From contig JAJTDM010000010.1 of the NCBI GenBank assembly GCA_021300575.1, positions 1 to 64,000 of the forward strand: 64,000 nucleotides of DNA, given 5' to 3'. Shown one piece after another: positions 54,470 to 64,000 of this stretch (positions are counted from its first letter, which is position 1; each line of letters begins with the position of its first letter). The notes under the pieces were generated by a model. The model was not told the DNA's origin. It worked only from the letters and a program-made list of their open reading frames with translations, and searched no databases. The DNA is from Rubrivivax sp. (lineage in GTDB: Bacteria; Pseudomonadota; Gammaproteobacteria; Burkholderiales; Burkholderiaceae_C). The translations under genes were made by a program, and so were the position numbers.

Positions 54470-56125
54470 ATGTCGAGCACGCCAGCCAAGAATCCCGACC
54501 TCGTGAAGGAGGTGCTGGAATTCCTGTCGAACCCCAACACGGACTGGGCCGACCCGAACGACGCGATGCGCGGCGTGCCGCCAGGCGGCGCCGAGCGGAG
54601 CGAACTCCAGGCCATGATCGCGCGCAAGCGGCATAACGATGCCGTGCGCCTGGCCGAACTCAACCTGTTGCGCCGGATCAGGCAGGAGGGTCTGACGGGC
54701 GACCAGATCCGCGACATGGAGCGGACACGGGGGTTCGCCGCCTCCAGCCTGGGTTCGGACCTCAAGGATGGGTCGGCACCGCCGGGATCGAACGCTGACG
54801 CACCCGGGGCGATGCGTCGTTCGAAAGTGCACGGCGCCGATGCCATCACTCAGGTGTTGCCACCGCGGGACCAGGGGAGACAAGGTGACACGGGCCCTGT
54901 TGGGCCTGTGACTGGGAAGGCGCAAAGCCGTGGCACGAGCGCGGTCCGTCAGATGGGCTCAGGCGCTTCCGCGCACGAGGATGACCATGCAAGGGCCAGG
55001 CCGCACGTGCGCAAGCAGGATGGGCGGGAAGAACAGAAAGAGGTCACCCATGACGCCGAACTGGACCAGGCCGCCATCGCTTTCGCCAACGCCGACTTCG
55101 GGGGCTGCGAGAGCACTTTGCGAGAACTGGTCGGCCCTGGCGGCAGGCGCCAGCGTCACGTTCCGACCTGGAGAGCCCTGCTGGACCTGTACCGGGCCAC
55201 TGGCCAGCAGTCGGACTTCGAGCGTCTGGCCGTCGCCTACACGCGCGACCTGGAGCAGGCGCCGCCGCAATGGGTGTCGATCCCCCGCCTGGCGATGAGC
55301 ATCGCGCAGCGGCCTTCACGGGCGAAAACTGCGCCGGGCGGTAAGTCTCAAGCGGGAGGCCTTGATGCGCCGAGCTGGCAATGTCCGACGCTGCTGGACG
55401 ACACGGCCATCAGTTCCATGCGGGCGTTCATCCAAAGTGAACAAGATGCGAAGGTCATCGACTGGACAACAGCCAAGGTCTTGACGCACGAAGGTGCGCA
55501 ACGTCTGCTGGAGTGGCTGCAAGCCTGTGCCGACACTCCCCAACGTCTGGTCTGGAAGGGGACGACGTCGCTTCTGGAGCTGTTGCGAAACACGCCGCGG
55601 GCCGAAGGCCGACCGGAGGACGAGGTGCTCTGGCAGCTGCGCCTGGCCGTGGTTCGGCTGATGGGCGTGCAAGGGCCGTACGACCTGACGGCGCTGGACT
55701 TTGAGGCGGCCTACGGCAAGGCGGCCCCGCCGTGGTCCCCGGCGGCGGCCAAGATCGTCCCTGCAGAGCATTGGCAGCCGCCAGCCCTGGCCACTGGAGC
55801 GGACTCTTCAGTCTCCCCTTTGTACGACCGGCTGCGGGGCACCTCAGACATCACTGTGGAGCTGGTGGGGCAACTCACCGGGGACATCAACGACACCCTG
55901 GCCCGGACGCTGTCCGCCATTCAGGGGAGCAGGTCGGTGCAGGTTTCCTGCACCCGCCTGATCCGGGTGGACCTGATGGCTGCGGGCGAACTCTTGAACT
56001 GGGTGGGCGCACGCCGCGCGGAAGGGCGGATGGTGCGCTTCGTCGAGGTTCACCGCTTGCTGGCGCTTTTCTTCTGTGCCATGGGACTGGACGACCAGGC
56101 CACCATTGAATTGAGGTCCTTGTGA
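54470..56125 (+). CDS. STAS-domain protein with TPR-like middle, upstream of hslVU
   Basis: 551 residues. A helical N-terminus ([50 protein letters not shown]) and a long low-complexity linker (about 95-195) lead to a TPR-like pair of helices ([45 protein letters not shown]). Two STAS-like domains follow. The first (about 305-400; [24 protein letters not shown]) is degenerate. The second (about 455-550) is [23 protein letters not shown] and [22 protein letters not shown]. It lacks an obvious phosphorylatable Ser in the usual place. The stop overlaps hslV by 4 bases. The function is unknown. Confidence 0.78.
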   Translation: MSSTPAKNPDLVKEVLEFLSNPNTDWADPNDAMRGVPPGGAERSELQAMIARKRHNDAVRLAELNLLRRIRQEGLTGDQIRDMERTRGFAASSLGSDLKDGSAPPGSNADAPGAMRRSKVHGADAITQVLPPRDQGRQGDTGPVGPVTGKAQSRGTSAVRQMGSGASAHEDDHARARPHVRKQDGREEQKEVTHDAELDQAAIAFANADFGGCESTLRELVGPGGRRQRHVPTWRALLDLYRATGQQSDFERLAVAYTRDLEQAPPQWVSIPRLAMSIAQRPSRAKTAPGGKSQAGGLDAPSWQCPTLLDDTAISSMRAFIQSEQDAKVIDWTTAKVLTHEGAQRLLEWLQACADTPQRLVWKGTTSLLELLRNTPRAEGRPEDEVLWQLRLAVVRLMGVQGPYDLTALDFEAAYGKAAPPWSPAAAKIVPAEHWQPPALATGADSSVSPLYDRLRGTSDITVELVGQLTGDINDTLARTLSAIQGSRSVQVSCTRLIRVDLMAAGELLNWVGARRAEGRMVRFVEVHRLLALFFCAMGLDDQATIELRSL

Positions 56126-56661
56126 GCGAGCAATTTCACGGCACCACCATACTGAGCGTGCGGCGCGGCCGCAGCGTGGCCATGGGGGGTGACGGTCAGG
56201 TCACGCTGGGCAACATCGTGGTCAAGTCCACGGCGCGCAAAGTGCGTCGCCTGCACCGGGATCAGGTGCTGGCGGGCTTCGCGGGCGCCACTGCTGACGC
56301 CTTCACCCTGTTCGAGCGCTTCGAGGCAAAGCTGGAGAAGCACCAGGGCCACCTGATACGCGCTGCGGTGGAACTGACCAAGGACTGGCGCACCGACCGG
56401 GTGCTGCGCCGGCTGGAGGCGATGCTGGCCGTGGCCGACCGGGAAACTTCGCTGATCATCACCGGCAACGGGGACGTGCTGGAACCCGAGCGCGGCGTCG
56501 TGGCCATCGGTTCAGGAGGCGCCTACGCACAGGCCGCCGCACTGGCCCTGGTGGAGCACACGGCGCTGGAGCCAGCGGCTGTCGTGGCCAAGGCGCTCGG
56601 CATCGCGGGCGACCTGTGCATTTACACCAACCAGCAGCACACGATCGAGGTGCTGGAGTGA
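56122..56661 (+). CDS. hslV: ATP-dependent protease HslVU, peptidase subunit
   Basis: 179 residues from GTG 56122, overlapping the STAS-protein stop by 4 bases, with GAGG upstream. The sequence [30 protein letters not shown] places the N-terminal-nucleophile Thr after a 7-residue propeptide, which must be removed. Other segments are [33 protein letters not shown] and [18 protein letters not shown]. It forms the two-ring proteolytic core that HslU feeds. hslU follows at once. Confidence 0.97.
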   Translation: MSEQFHGTTILSVRRGRSVAMGGDGQVTLGNIVVKSTARKVRRLHRDQVLAGFAGATADAFTLFERFEAKLEKHQGHLIRAAVELTKDWRTDRVLRRLEAMLAVADRETSLIITGNGDVLEPERGVVAIGSGGAYAQAAALALVEHTALEPAAVVAKALGIAGDLCIYTNQQHTIEVLE

Positions 56662-56669
56662 CCCATCCG

Positions 56670-58004
56670 ATGCCCACTACCGCCGCCATGACGCCCCGGG
56701 AGATCGTCTCCGAACTGGACCGCCACATCGTGGGACAGCACGCGGCCAAGCGTGCCGTGGCTATCGCCTTGCGTAACCGCTGGCGCCGCCAGCAAGTCGA
56801 TGAGAAGCTGCGCAGCGAAATCACGCCCAAGAACATCCTCATGATCGGTCCCACGGGCGTGGGCAAGACCGAGATCGCCCGCCGCCTGGCCCGGCTGGCC
56901 GATGCTCCTTTCATCAAGGTGGAGGCCACGAAGTTCACGGAGGTCGGCTACGTCGGCAAGGACGTGGACACCATCGTGCGTGACCTGGTCGAGGTGGCCG
57001 TCAAGCAAGAGCGCGAGCGGCAGGTGCGTCTCAAGCGCAGCCAGGCCGAGGACGCTGCCGAAGACCGTGTGCTGGACGTGCTGGTGCCGCCGCCGCGCTC
57101 CGACCTGGGCAGCAGTGCACCCAAGGACAGCACGGCGCGTCAGATCATGCGAAAGCGCCTGAGAGAGGGCGCGTTGGACGACAAGGACATCGAGATCGAG
57201 GTGGCCGAGGCCAAGCCGGCCGTGGAGATCATGGGCCCGCAGGGCATGGAGGAGATGGCCGAGCAACTCAAGGGCCTGTTCTCCCAACTCGGTCAAGGGC
57301 GCCGAAGCACACGCACGCTGAAGGTGCGTGACGCCTTGAAGCTGCTGGTCGAGGAGGAAGCCGGCCGGCTCGTCAACGACGACGAGATCCGCGCCAGCGC
57401 ACTGGCCCACGCCGAAGCCAACGGCATTGTGTTCATCGATGAAATCGACAAGGTCGCCTCAAGAGCTGAACATGGCGGCGCAGATGTCAGCCGCCAAGGC
57501 GTTCAACGCGACCTGTTGCCGCTGGTGGAAGGCACCTCGGTCAATACCAAGTACGGGATCGTCAAGACCGATCACATCCTCTTCATCGCTTCGGGCGCCT
57601 TCCATCTGGCCAAGCCCAGCGATCTGATCCCAGAGCTTCAGGGACGCTTCCCGATCCGCGTGGAGTTGTCGTCTCTGGCGGTGGAAGACTTCGAGGCCAT
57701 CCTCACCGCCACGCACGCCAACCTCATCCGCCAGTACCAGGCCTTGCTGGCCACGGAAGGGGTGACGCTGGAAGTCACGCCCCAGGCGGTACGGCGCATT
57801 GCGCAGATCGCCTTCGAAGTCAACGAACGCACCGAGAACATCGGGGCTCGGCGCCTGGCCACGGTGCTGGAGCACCTGCTGGACGAGATCAGTTTTGACG
57901 CGCCGCAACGCCAGGGGCAGACCGTGTCCATCGATGAGGCGCAAGTCGAACAGCGCCTGGGGGCACTGGCGCGCAACGAGGACTTGTCACGCTACGTGCT
58001 GTGA
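56670..58004 (+). CDS. hslU: ATP-dependent protease HslVU, unfoldase ATPase subunit
   Basis: 444 residues from ATG 56670 (GTG 56658 and ATG 56688 are alternatives; the track start lies inside hslV). [34 protein letters not shown] is the standard opening. Walker A is [16 protein letters not shown], the pore loop is [11 protein letters not shown], Walker B is [12 protein letters not shown], and sensor regions include [12 protein letters not shown] and [12 protein letters not shown]. The I-domain (about 110-240) is present. The C-terminus SRYVL docks into HslV. Confidence 0.97.
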   Translation: MPTTAAMTPREIVSELDRHIVGQHAAKRAVAIALRNRWRRQQVDEKLRSEITPKNILMIGPTGVGKTEIARRLARLADAPFIKVEATKFTEVGYVGKDVDTIVRDLVEVAVKQERERQVRLKRSQAEDAAEDRVLDVLVPPPRSDLGSSAPKDSTARQIMRKRLREGALDDKDIEIEVAEAKPAVEIMGPQGMEEMAEQLKGLFSQLGQGRRSTRTLKVRDALKLLVEEEAGRLVNDDEIRASALAHAEANGIVFIDEIDKVASRAEHGGADVSRQGVQRDLLPLVEGTSVNTKYGIVKTDHILFIASGAFHLAKPSDLIPELQGRFPIRVELSSLAVEDFEAILTATHANLIRQYQALLATEGVTLEVTPQAVRRIAQIAFEVNERTENIGARRLATVLEHLLDEISFDAPQRQGQTVSIDEAQVEQRLGALARNEDLSRYVL

Positions 58005-58042
58005 GGCCTTGCAGGAGCGCGGCCTGCTGGAAAACGGCTGTG

Positions 58043-58858
58043 CTACTGGGCGGATCTCACCTCGGCGCCCTGCCGCTCGGCCTGAAGCACCAGCAAGCCA
58101 TCGAATATCAGCGAGTCCAGCAACTCGTGCGGAGTGTCCAGGTGCGGTGAGACCTTCCAGCCTGCCCCGCCCGTCATCAAGATTCTGGGCGGAATGCCGC
58201 TGCGGTCTTTCAGGTGGCGCCACATGCGCTCGATGGTGCCGGTGATGGCGTAGGTGCCACCACTGGTGAGGGCATCACTGGTGTTGGTGGGAAAGGGCAC
58301 CACCTCGCCTGTGGGCACACGCAATCCGGCTGTGCCACCTTCCAGGGCCCGCAGCATGATGCCGTGGCCGGGCACGATGAGGCCGCCCAGAAAGCGCCCG
58401 CGCTGGTCCAGGGCATCCACGGTGACCGCGGTACCGATCATGACCACGACCACCGGCCGGGGGTCAGCCTCCAGGGTGGCCCGGTGCCGTGCGCCCACCT
58501 GCGCGACGAAGCGATCCGCCCCCAGGCGGCTGGGGTAGTCGTAGCCGTTGGTAACCCCGCCCCCCACCGCACCAGGCACCACCCAGCGAGGCGCCACATC
58601 CCAGAGTTCAAGCTGTTCCTCGACGCGGCGGCGCACGGCGTCACCCGCCACGTTGCAGCCCAGCATCACCGCCGGCGCTGCCAGGCGCGCCCACTCCCGC
58701 TCAGCCAACTGGTCGATATGCTCCAGGAACACGGCCCCGTGGGTCAGCATGCGTGCGCCCGGACGCGCTGTCTCGAACACCGCCCACTTCAGGCGGGTGT
58801 TGCCGATGTCGATGGTCAAAAAAGTCACGTCGCGGCTCCAACGGGAGGGCTCATTCAC
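58043..58858 (-). CDS. coaX: Type III pantothenate kinase
   Basis: 271 residues from ATG 58858; GTG 58828 ([15 protein letters not shown]) is a shorter option. It phosphorylates pantothenate in CoA synthesis. Acetate-kinase-fold motifs are [16 protein letters not shown] (phosphate 1), [33 protein letters not shown] and [15 protein letters not shown] (phosphate 2). LTGGAG-like [15 protein letters not shown] ends the core. The gene is convergent with hslU with 38 bases between. A birA neighbour, often found with coaX, is not present. Confidence 0.93.
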   Translation of the reverse strand: MNEPSRWSRDVTFLTIDIGNTRLKWAVFETARPGARMLTHGAVFLEHIDQLAEREWARLAAPAVMLGCNVAGDAVRRRVEEQLELWDVAPRWVVPGAVGGGVTNGYDYPSRLGADRFVAQVGARHRATLEADPRPVVVVMIGTAVTVDALDQRGRFLGGLIVPGHGIMLRALEGGTAGLRVPTGEVVPFPTNTSDALTSGGTYAITGTIERMWRHLKDRSGIPPRILMTGGAGWKVSPHLDTPHELLDSLIFDGLLVLQAERQGAEVRSAQ

Positions 58859-59046
58859 GGAAGGTGTCTCATCCTAGAGCAGGACGCCGGGCCTTGCGGC
58901 TGCGAAGCCCTTCGGATAAACCATGCAGTTCCCTCCAGCGTCAGCGCGGACGCAGGCCCGCGGTGGCATGATTCACCAGGCTTTCACATGATGCTGCGGA
59001 CACAGTGCTGTCCGAAGACTCCCCATTGCTTACGGCACCACGCACC

Positions 59047-60267
59047 ATGACCGACCTCTCTGCTGAATTCAAGGCCTTGGCCGAGTACCGCCCCACCCAC
59101 AAGGTTCGCTTCGTCACCGCCGCCAGCTTGTTCGACGGTCACGATGCGGCCATCAACATCATGCGGCGCATCCTGCAAGGCATGGGGGCCGAAGTCATCC
59201 ATCTGGGTCACAACCGCTCGGTGGATGAGGTGGTCACGGCAGCGCTGCAGGAAGATGTCCAGGGCATCGCCATCAGCAGCTACCAAGGCGGGCACGTCGA
59301 GTACTTCAAGTACATGGTCGACCTGCTGCGTCAACGTGGCGGCGAACACATCCAGGTGTTCGGCGGCGGCGGCGGCGTGATCGTACCGGCGGAGATTCGC
59401 GAGCTGCAGGGCTATGGCGTCAGCCGCATCTACAGCCCTGAAGACGGTCAGCGCATGGGCCTGCAAGGCATGATCGGCGAAATGCTGCTGCGCTGTGACG
59501 TGGACCTGACGGCCCATGCGCCGACAGACATCACCGCACTTCAAGGCCATACCGACGGCGCCTGGCGGGCCCTGGCCCAGACCATCACCGCCCTCGAAAA
59601 CGGCGGGGCATCCGACAGTTTGAAGACGCGGCTGGCAGCCACCGCCGCCAGCACCCGCATTCCGGTGCTGGGCATCACCGGCACGGGCGGCGCGGGCAAA
59701 TCCAGCCTGACGGACGAGCTGATCCGCCGTCTGCGCCTGGACCAGCAGGACCAGCTTCGCATCGCCGTCATCTCCATCGATCCGTCACGCCGCAAGAGCG
59801 GCGGGGCCCTGTTGGGGGACCGTATTCGCATGAATGCCATCGGCCCCTGGCAGGCAGGGCCGCGGGTGTTCATGCGCAGCCTGGCGACCAGGGATTTCGG
59901 CAGCGAGATCAGCCAGGCCCTGCCCGACGTGATCGCGGCCTGCAAGGCCGCAGGCTTTGAGCTCATCATCGTCGAAACCTCCGGCATCGGGCAGGGCGAT
60001 GCTGCCATCGTGCCTCTGGTGGATGTGCCGATGTACGTCATGACGCCGGAGTTCGGTGCCGCCAGCCAGCTCGAGAAGATCGACATGCTGGATTTCGCTG
60101 CGTTCGTGGCCATCAACAAGTTCGACCGCAAGGGCTCGGCCGACGCACTTCGCGATGTGGCCAAGCAGGTCCAGCGCAACCGTGAGGCTTGGTCGGCACG
60201 CACGGAAGACATGCCGGTGTTCGGCACCATGGCCAGCCGCTTCAACGATGACGGGGTGACGGCCTAG
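59047..60267 (+). CDS. icmF: Isobutyryl-CoA mutase fused (IcmF), first part: B12-binding and G-protein chaperone domains, ends at amber codon
   Basis: 406 residues from ATG 59047 to TAG 60265-60267. The N-terminus is a cobalamin-binding domain with the base-off His in [18 protein letters not shown], then [19 protein letters not shown] and [12 protein letters not shown]. From about 200 a MeaI-type GTPase follows: Walker [51 protein letters not shown] and INKFDRKGS. In known IcmF (about 1,090 residues) the mutase domain continues without a break. Here the frame continues after the TAG with [13 protein letters not shown]. It may be a nonsense mutation, a suppressed stop, or a sequence error. Confidence 0.9.
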   Translation: MTDLSAEFKALAEYRPTHKVRFVTAASLFDGHDAAINIMRRILQGMGAEVIHLGHNRSVDEVVTAALQEDVQGIAISSYQGGHVEYFKYMVDLLRQRGGEHIQVFGGGGGVIVPAEIRELQGYGVSRIYSPEDGQRMGLQGMIGEMLLRCDVDLTAHAPTDITALQGHTDGAWRALAQTITALENGGASDSLKTRLAATAASTRIPVLGITGTGGAGKSSLTDELIRRLRLDQQDQLRIAVISIDPSRRKSGGALLGDRIRMNAIGPWQAGPRVFMRSLATRDFGSEISQALPDVIAACKAAGFELIIVETSGIGQGDAAIVPLVDVPMYVMTPEFGAASQLEKIDMLDFAAFVAINKFDRKGSADALRDVAKQVQRNREAWSARTEDMPVFGTMASRFNDDGVTA

Positions 60268-60276
60268 TACCAGGCC

Positions 60277-62340
60277 TTGCTGCCTCGCTTGGCTGAGCTG
60301 GGGCTGCAGGTGGCTGCGGGGCGTCTGCCGCAGGTGTCCACCCGTCACAGCACCCATCAGACGCCCATTGTCCCGGGCGCGCGCATCCGCTACCTGGCCG
60401 ATATCGCGGAGGTCGTGCGCGGGTACAAGCGCCGTGCGCTGGCGCAGTCGCAGTTGGCGCGCGAAGTGCAGCAACTCAAGGCCACGGCCACCATGCTTCA
60501 GGTCGACAAGCCCGGGCGGCAGCGGGCCGTGGAAGCGGTGCTGGACCTGGCAAGCCAGCGCGAGGCGCAGCTGGAGCCCCAGGCGCGCAAGTTGCTGGCG
60601 CAGTGGCCTGATATGCAGAAGGCCTACGCCGGGGACGAGTACGTCGTCAAGATCCGGGACAAGGAGATCCGCACCAGTCTCACCCACATCACGCTGTCGG
60701 GCACCAAGATCCGCAAGGTCAGCCTGCCCAAGTACGGCTGCGACGGCGAAGTGCTGAAGTGGCTGATGCTGGAGAACGTGCCCGGGTCGTTCCCTTACGC
60801 CGCTGGCACCTTCGCCTTCAAGCGCGAAAACGAAGACCCCACGCGCATGTTCGCCGGTGAGGGCGATGCATTCCGTACCAACCGTCGCTTCAAGTTGCTG
60901 TCCGAGGGCATGCTGGCCAAGCGCCTGTCTACCGCCTTCGACTCGGTCACTTTGTACGGCAGTGACCCGGACCCTCGGCCCGACATCTACGGGAAGGTGG
61001 GCAATTCGGGAGTGTCCATCGCCACGCTGGACGACATGAAAGTGCTTTACTCAGGGTTTGACCTCACCAACCCGAGCACCTCGGTGAGCATGACCATCAA
61101 CGGACCGGCACCTGCCATCCTGGCCATGTTCATGAACACCGCCATCGACCAGAACCTCGACAAGTTCAGGCTCGACAACGGGCGAGACCCGACGGACGAC
61201 GAGGCCGCCAAGATCCGCGCCTGGACGCTTGCCAACGTGCGCGGCACGGTACAGGCGGACATCCTGAAGGAAGACCAGGGACAGAACACCTGCATCTTCT
61301 CCACGGAGTTCAGCCTGAAGGTGATGGGCGATATTGCGGAGTGGTTCGTGCAACACGATGTCCGCAACTTCTACTCGGTGTCCATTTCGGGTTATCACAT
61401 CGCCGAAGCAGGCGCCAACCCCATCAGCCAATTGGCGTTCACCCTGTCCAATGGTTTCACGTTTGTAGAGGCCTACCTGGCGAGGGGCATGCACATCGAC
61501 GATTTCGCCCCCAACCTGAGCTTCTTCTTCAGCAATGGCATGGATCCAGAGTACACCGTGCTGGGTCGGGTGGCGCGCCGCATCTGGGCCACAGCGATGC
61601 GTGACCGCTACGGCGCCAATGAGCGGTCACAGAAGCTGAAGTACCACGTACAAACCAGTGGACGCAGCCTCCACGCCCAGGAAATCGCCTTCAACGACAT
61701 CCGCACCACCTTGCAGGCCTTGATCGCCATCTACGACAACTGCAACTCGCTGCACACCAACGCCTACGACGAAGCCATCACCACGCCCACCGAGGAAAGT
61801 GTGCGACGCGCCATGGCCATCCAGCTCATCATCAATCGCGAGTGGGGTCTGGCGCGCAACGAGAACCCGAACCAAGGCGCCTTCATCATCGACGAGCTCA
61901 CGGAGCTGGTGGAAGAGGCCGTGTTGACGGAGTTCGAGCGCATGGCTGAGCGCGGCGGGGTGCTGGGTGCGATGGAAACCGGGTACCAGCGCGGGAAGAT
62001 CCAGGAAGAGAGCATGCACTACGAGATGCGCAAGCACACAGGCGAGTTGCCCATCATTGGGGTGAACACGTTCCGCAACCCGCAAGGAGATGTGGTCCCG
62101 GAGAGCATTGAACTGGCTCGTTCGACCGAAGACGAAAAGCGCAGCCAACTCAACCGCTTGCAGGCATTCCATAAACGCCATATGGCGGCTTCAGCGGAGA
62201 TGCTGCAGCGGCTGCAGTCCGCAGCCCTGGACAACCGGAATGTGTTCGATCTGCTGATGCAAGCCGTTCGTGTGTGCAGCCTGGGGCAGATCACGCGGGC
62301 CCTGTTCGAGGTGGGCGGCCAGTACCGCAGAAGCATGTAG
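60277..62340 (+). CDS. icmF: Isobutyryl-CoA mutase fused (IcmF), second part: catalytic mutase domain after the amber codon
   Basis: 687 residues in the same frame as the first part, read from TTG 60277; no ATG with a ribosome-binding site is near, so independent translation is doubtful. The sequence is the large mutase TIM barrel: [94 protein letters not shown], and [26 protein letters not shown]. It isomerises isobutyryl-CoA and butyryl-CoA using coenzyme B12. Apart from the stop the sequence shows no decay. Confidence 0.88.
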   Translation: MLPRLAELGLQVAAGRLPQVSTRHSTHQTPIVPGARIRYLADIAEVVRGYKRRALAQSQLAREVQQLKATATMLQVDKPGRQRAVEAVLDLASQREAQLEPQARKLLAQWPDMQKAYAGDEYVVKIRDKEIRTSLTHITLSGTKIRKVSLPKYGCDGEVLKWLMLENVPGSFPYAAGTFAFKRENEDPTRMFAGEGDAFRTNRRFKLLSEGMLAKRLSTAFDSVTLYGSDPDPRPDIYGKVGNSGVSIATLDDMKVLYSGFDLTNPSTSVSMTINGPAPAILAMFMNTAIDQNLDKFRLDNGRDPTDDEAAKIRAWTLANVRGTVQADILKEDQGQNTCIFSTEFSLKVMGDIAEWFVQHDVRNFYSVSISGYHIAEAGANPISQLAFTLSNGFTFVEAYLARGMHIDDFAPNLSFFFSNGMDPEYTVLGRVARRIWATAMRDRYGANERSQKLKYHVQTSGRSLHAQEIAFNDIRTTLQALIAIYDNCNSLHTNAYDEAITTPTEESVRRAMAIQLIINREWGLARNENPNQGAFIIDELTELVEEAVLTEFERMAERGGVLGAMETGYQRGKIQEESMHYEMRKHTGELPIIGVNTFRNPQGDVVPESIELARSTEDEKRSQLNRLQAFHKRHMAASAEMLQRLQSAALDNRNVFDLLMQAVRVCSLGQITRALFEVGGQYRRSM

Positions 62341-62443
62341 CGCAGGGCTGCCCGCCTTTCGACGACCAAGGCTGTTTCAGCTGTTGATTCCACCGCCAAT
62401 TCTCACGACCACCACCGCGGACCTGGATTAGAGTCGCGCGCAT

Positions 62444-63292
62444 ATGCCATCCAACGGTGAGTTCATTCGAGAGCCCCTTGCGAGTTTGTCGGCTTGGGTC
62501 GAAGCTTTCGACTGGGAGTACCTGCCCGTCATGGGACCGACGGCTGCGGAGATCGAACAGCTGCGCAAGGTCGAAGACGACATCGACGCGCATCGTCTCG
62601 CGGAGGTGATCTGCAAGGATCCCTTCTTGACAGTGAAGCTGTTCGCCTACCTGGCGAAACGTCGCCCTGGACGTGAAGATACCGTGCCGGAAACCGTTAC
62701 GGGCTGCCTGCTGATGCTGGGCATTCCGCCTTTCTTTGCCAAGTTCAGGAACCTGCGGACGGTGGAATCCGTCCTGTCCCTAGAGCCTGTGGCCGTTGAC
62801 GGACTGGGTGCAGTGTTGACCAGATCGCGCCGTGCTTCTGACTTTGCTCTTGCCTTCGCAGTTCACCGCATGGATCACGATGCACAGTTGATCCACAGTG
62901 CTGCCTTGCTGCACGAGTTCACGGAGATGCTGCTTTGGCTGCAGGCGCCGCGCTTGGCCGCTGAAATTGCCCGCCGGCAAAGAATACTTCCACAATTGCG
63001 GTCGCCAGACGCCCAACGAGCCGTCCTGCGGGTGACGCTTACGGAACTCCAACAAGCCTTGATGAAGCGCTGGCACCTGCCTGAAGCGCTGACCTCTCTG
63101 CTGAATCCCGAATCGACGGGTTCGTCAGCACAAGCTCTGACTGTAGAGTTGGCCACTCGTTTCGCCAGGCACAGCGCCAAAGGCTGGGACAACACCGCAA
63201 TACCAGACGATCTACGAGATATCTCTGAACTGCTCCAAATCGGTTTGGAACCAACCGAACATCTTTTGGCTGAGATCGACGGTCGGGATTGA
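62444..63292 (+). CDS. HDOD-domain signalling protein
   Basis: 282 residues. An HDOD domain covers about 40-225: AEVICKDPFLTVKLFAYLAKRRPG, VTGCLLMLGIPPFFAKFRNLRTVESVL, and HDAQLIHSAALLHEFTEMLLWLQAP. It lacks the catalytic HD pair of true phosphohydrolases, as expected for HDOD. No partner domain (GGDEF, EAL or receiver) is attached. HDOD proteins take part in signalling and motility control by unknown means. The gene stands between icmF and the convergent rRNA operon. Confidence 0.88.
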   Translation: MPSNGEFIREPLASLSAWVEAFDWEYLPVMGPTAAEIEQLRKVEDDIDAHRLAEVICKDPFLTVKLFAYLAKRRPGREDTVPETVTGCLLMLGIPPFFAKFRNLRTVESVLSLEPVAVDGLGAVLTRSRRASDFALAFAVHRMDHDAQLIHSAALLHEFTEMLLWLQAPRLAAEIARRQRILPQLRSPDAQRAVLRVTLTELQQALMKRWHLPEALTSLLNPESTGSSAQALTVELATRFARHSAKGWDNTAIPDDLRDISELLQIGLEPTEHLLAEIDGRD

Positions 63293-63366
63293 AAGCCTCG
63301 ACCGAGAGCGTAAGGTGACCGGTGTCGTATCGATAAACGTATCGTAGATTTCGTGACACCAAAGAC

Positions 63367-63391
63367 AAAGGGCCCGACTAGCGGGCCCTTT
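63367..63391 (-). terminator. Rho-independent terminator of the rRNA operon
   Basis: AAAGGGCCCG and CGGGCCCTTT form a perfect 10-base stem around a 5-base loop, 12 bases past the 5S 3' end. On the minus strand it is followed by GTCTTT. The A and T tracts on both sides make it bidirectional, so it may also stop the HDOD transcript. Confidence 0.9.
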
Positions 63392-63403
63392 GCATGCATA
63401 TTG

Positions 63404-63517
63404 ACCTGACAATGTCCTACTTTCACACGGGAATCCGCACTATCATCGGCGCAGAGGCGTTTCACTTTCCTGTTCGGGATGGGAAGGAGTGGGACCACCT
63501 CGCTATGGTCATCAGGC
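63404..63517 (-). rRNA. rrf: 5S ribosomal RNA
   Basis: About 114 bases on the minus strand. It starts GCCTGATGACCATAGCGAGG, contains CCCATCCCGAACAGG and GCGCCGATGATAGTG, and ends near GTAGGACATTGTCAGG. The 5' and 3' ends pair as in 5S rRNA. End positions are accurate to a few bases. Confidence 0.95.
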
Positions 63518-63631
63518 TTAACCGGTTGCTCGGCGCTCGAAGAGCGCAGAGCCAATTCGAAGAGTCTTTTTGAATCAAAGGCAGCGTCACTGCGACATAA
63601 CTATACGCTCTAGGCAGAGCGTCAAAATTAT
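63518..63631 (-). other. 23S-5S spacer
   Basis: 114 bases with no tRNA gene. Two small hairpins are visible: GCGCTC/GAGCGC around GAA (63533-63547) and ACGCTCT/AGAGCGT around AGGC in plus-strand orientation (63605-63622). They are likely processing structures of the precursor. Confidence 0.7.

Positions 63632-64000
<369 letters not shown>

Noticed and set aside
63518-63631. Possible tRNA between 23S and 5S
   Set aside because: The two hairpins do not form a cloverleaf and there is no TTCGA-type T-loop with an acceptor stem.

Overview
The window is a high-GC chromosomal segment from a betaproteobacterium, most likely order Burkholderiales near Comamonadaceae or Sphaerotilaceae. This rests on gene content (glyQ/glyS, aceK, hslVU, coaX, a MerR-type LiuR, fused isobutyryl-CoA mutase), on palindromic repeats of a style I associate with this group, and on the rRNA sequence at the right edge. 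Genes are dense, mostly on the minus strand, and often overlap by 1-8 bases (ATGA, GTGA or TGATG junctions).

Layout. 1-6900 is a signalling island. A minus-strand set holds a truncated haemoglobin, a membrane histidine kinase carrying both a periplasmic c-type haem motif (CVACH) and a cytoplasmic LOV photosensor domain (NCRFLKG), a REC-DUF3369-kinase-REC hybrid, and a chromate transporter cut by the window edge. Divergent from it is a soluble kinase-REC-HPt hybrid. 6975-8627 is an unusual membrane-PAS-DnaQ exonuclease fusion. 8756-17341 is the leucine/isovalerate (liu) degradation operon (mccB, an inserted vapBC, acyl-CoA dehydrogenase, liuC, mccA, mvaB, a DUF1289 gene and a DsbA-like isomerase). 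The rest of the pathway, liuR-liuA plus a GNAT gene, lies 21 kb away at 37756-39976. A 16-bp palindrome occurs in front of both liu transcripts and is probably the LiuR operator.

17849-28639 holds a LytS/LytTR pair, a secreted alpha/beta hydrolase, TrkH/TrkA potassium uptake, a cobalamin-binding radical SAM protein, an alpha/beta hydrolase, a cupin and a GlcG/HbpS-like protein. 28688-32535 is eroded: a Bug-type binding protein, a decayed Bug gene, a fragment copied from an acyl-CoA dehydrogenase, a PemIK-type toxin-antitoxin pair, an acyl-CoA dehydrogenase and an SDR gene with its middle deleted. 32694-41182 has a thiolase, aceK, a Phd/PIN toxin-antitoxin pair overlapping a carbonic anhydrase gene, the liuRA operon and a metallo-beta-lactamase-fold protein.

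41455-58858 is mostly housekeeping: a YgjP-like protease, plsC, gmhB (nucleophile missing), glyS, glyQ (with an in-frame repeat insertion), a BASS transporter, a D-aminoacylase-like hydrolase, lnt, corC, a COG0523 GTPase next to a cysteine-poor DksA, a tandem-STAS protein, hslVU and coaX. 59047-62340 is icmF interrupted by one in-frame amber codon. An HDOD protein follows, and the window ends inside an rRNA operon on the minus strand (23S partial, spacer without tRNA, 5S, terminator).

Most interesting items: the LOV plus c-haem kinase and its haemoglobin neighbour, the amber codon in icmF, the nested-stem repeats in the liu operon, and the repeat that became coding sequence inside glyQ. No CRISPR array, prophage, insertion sequence or tRNA gene was seen.
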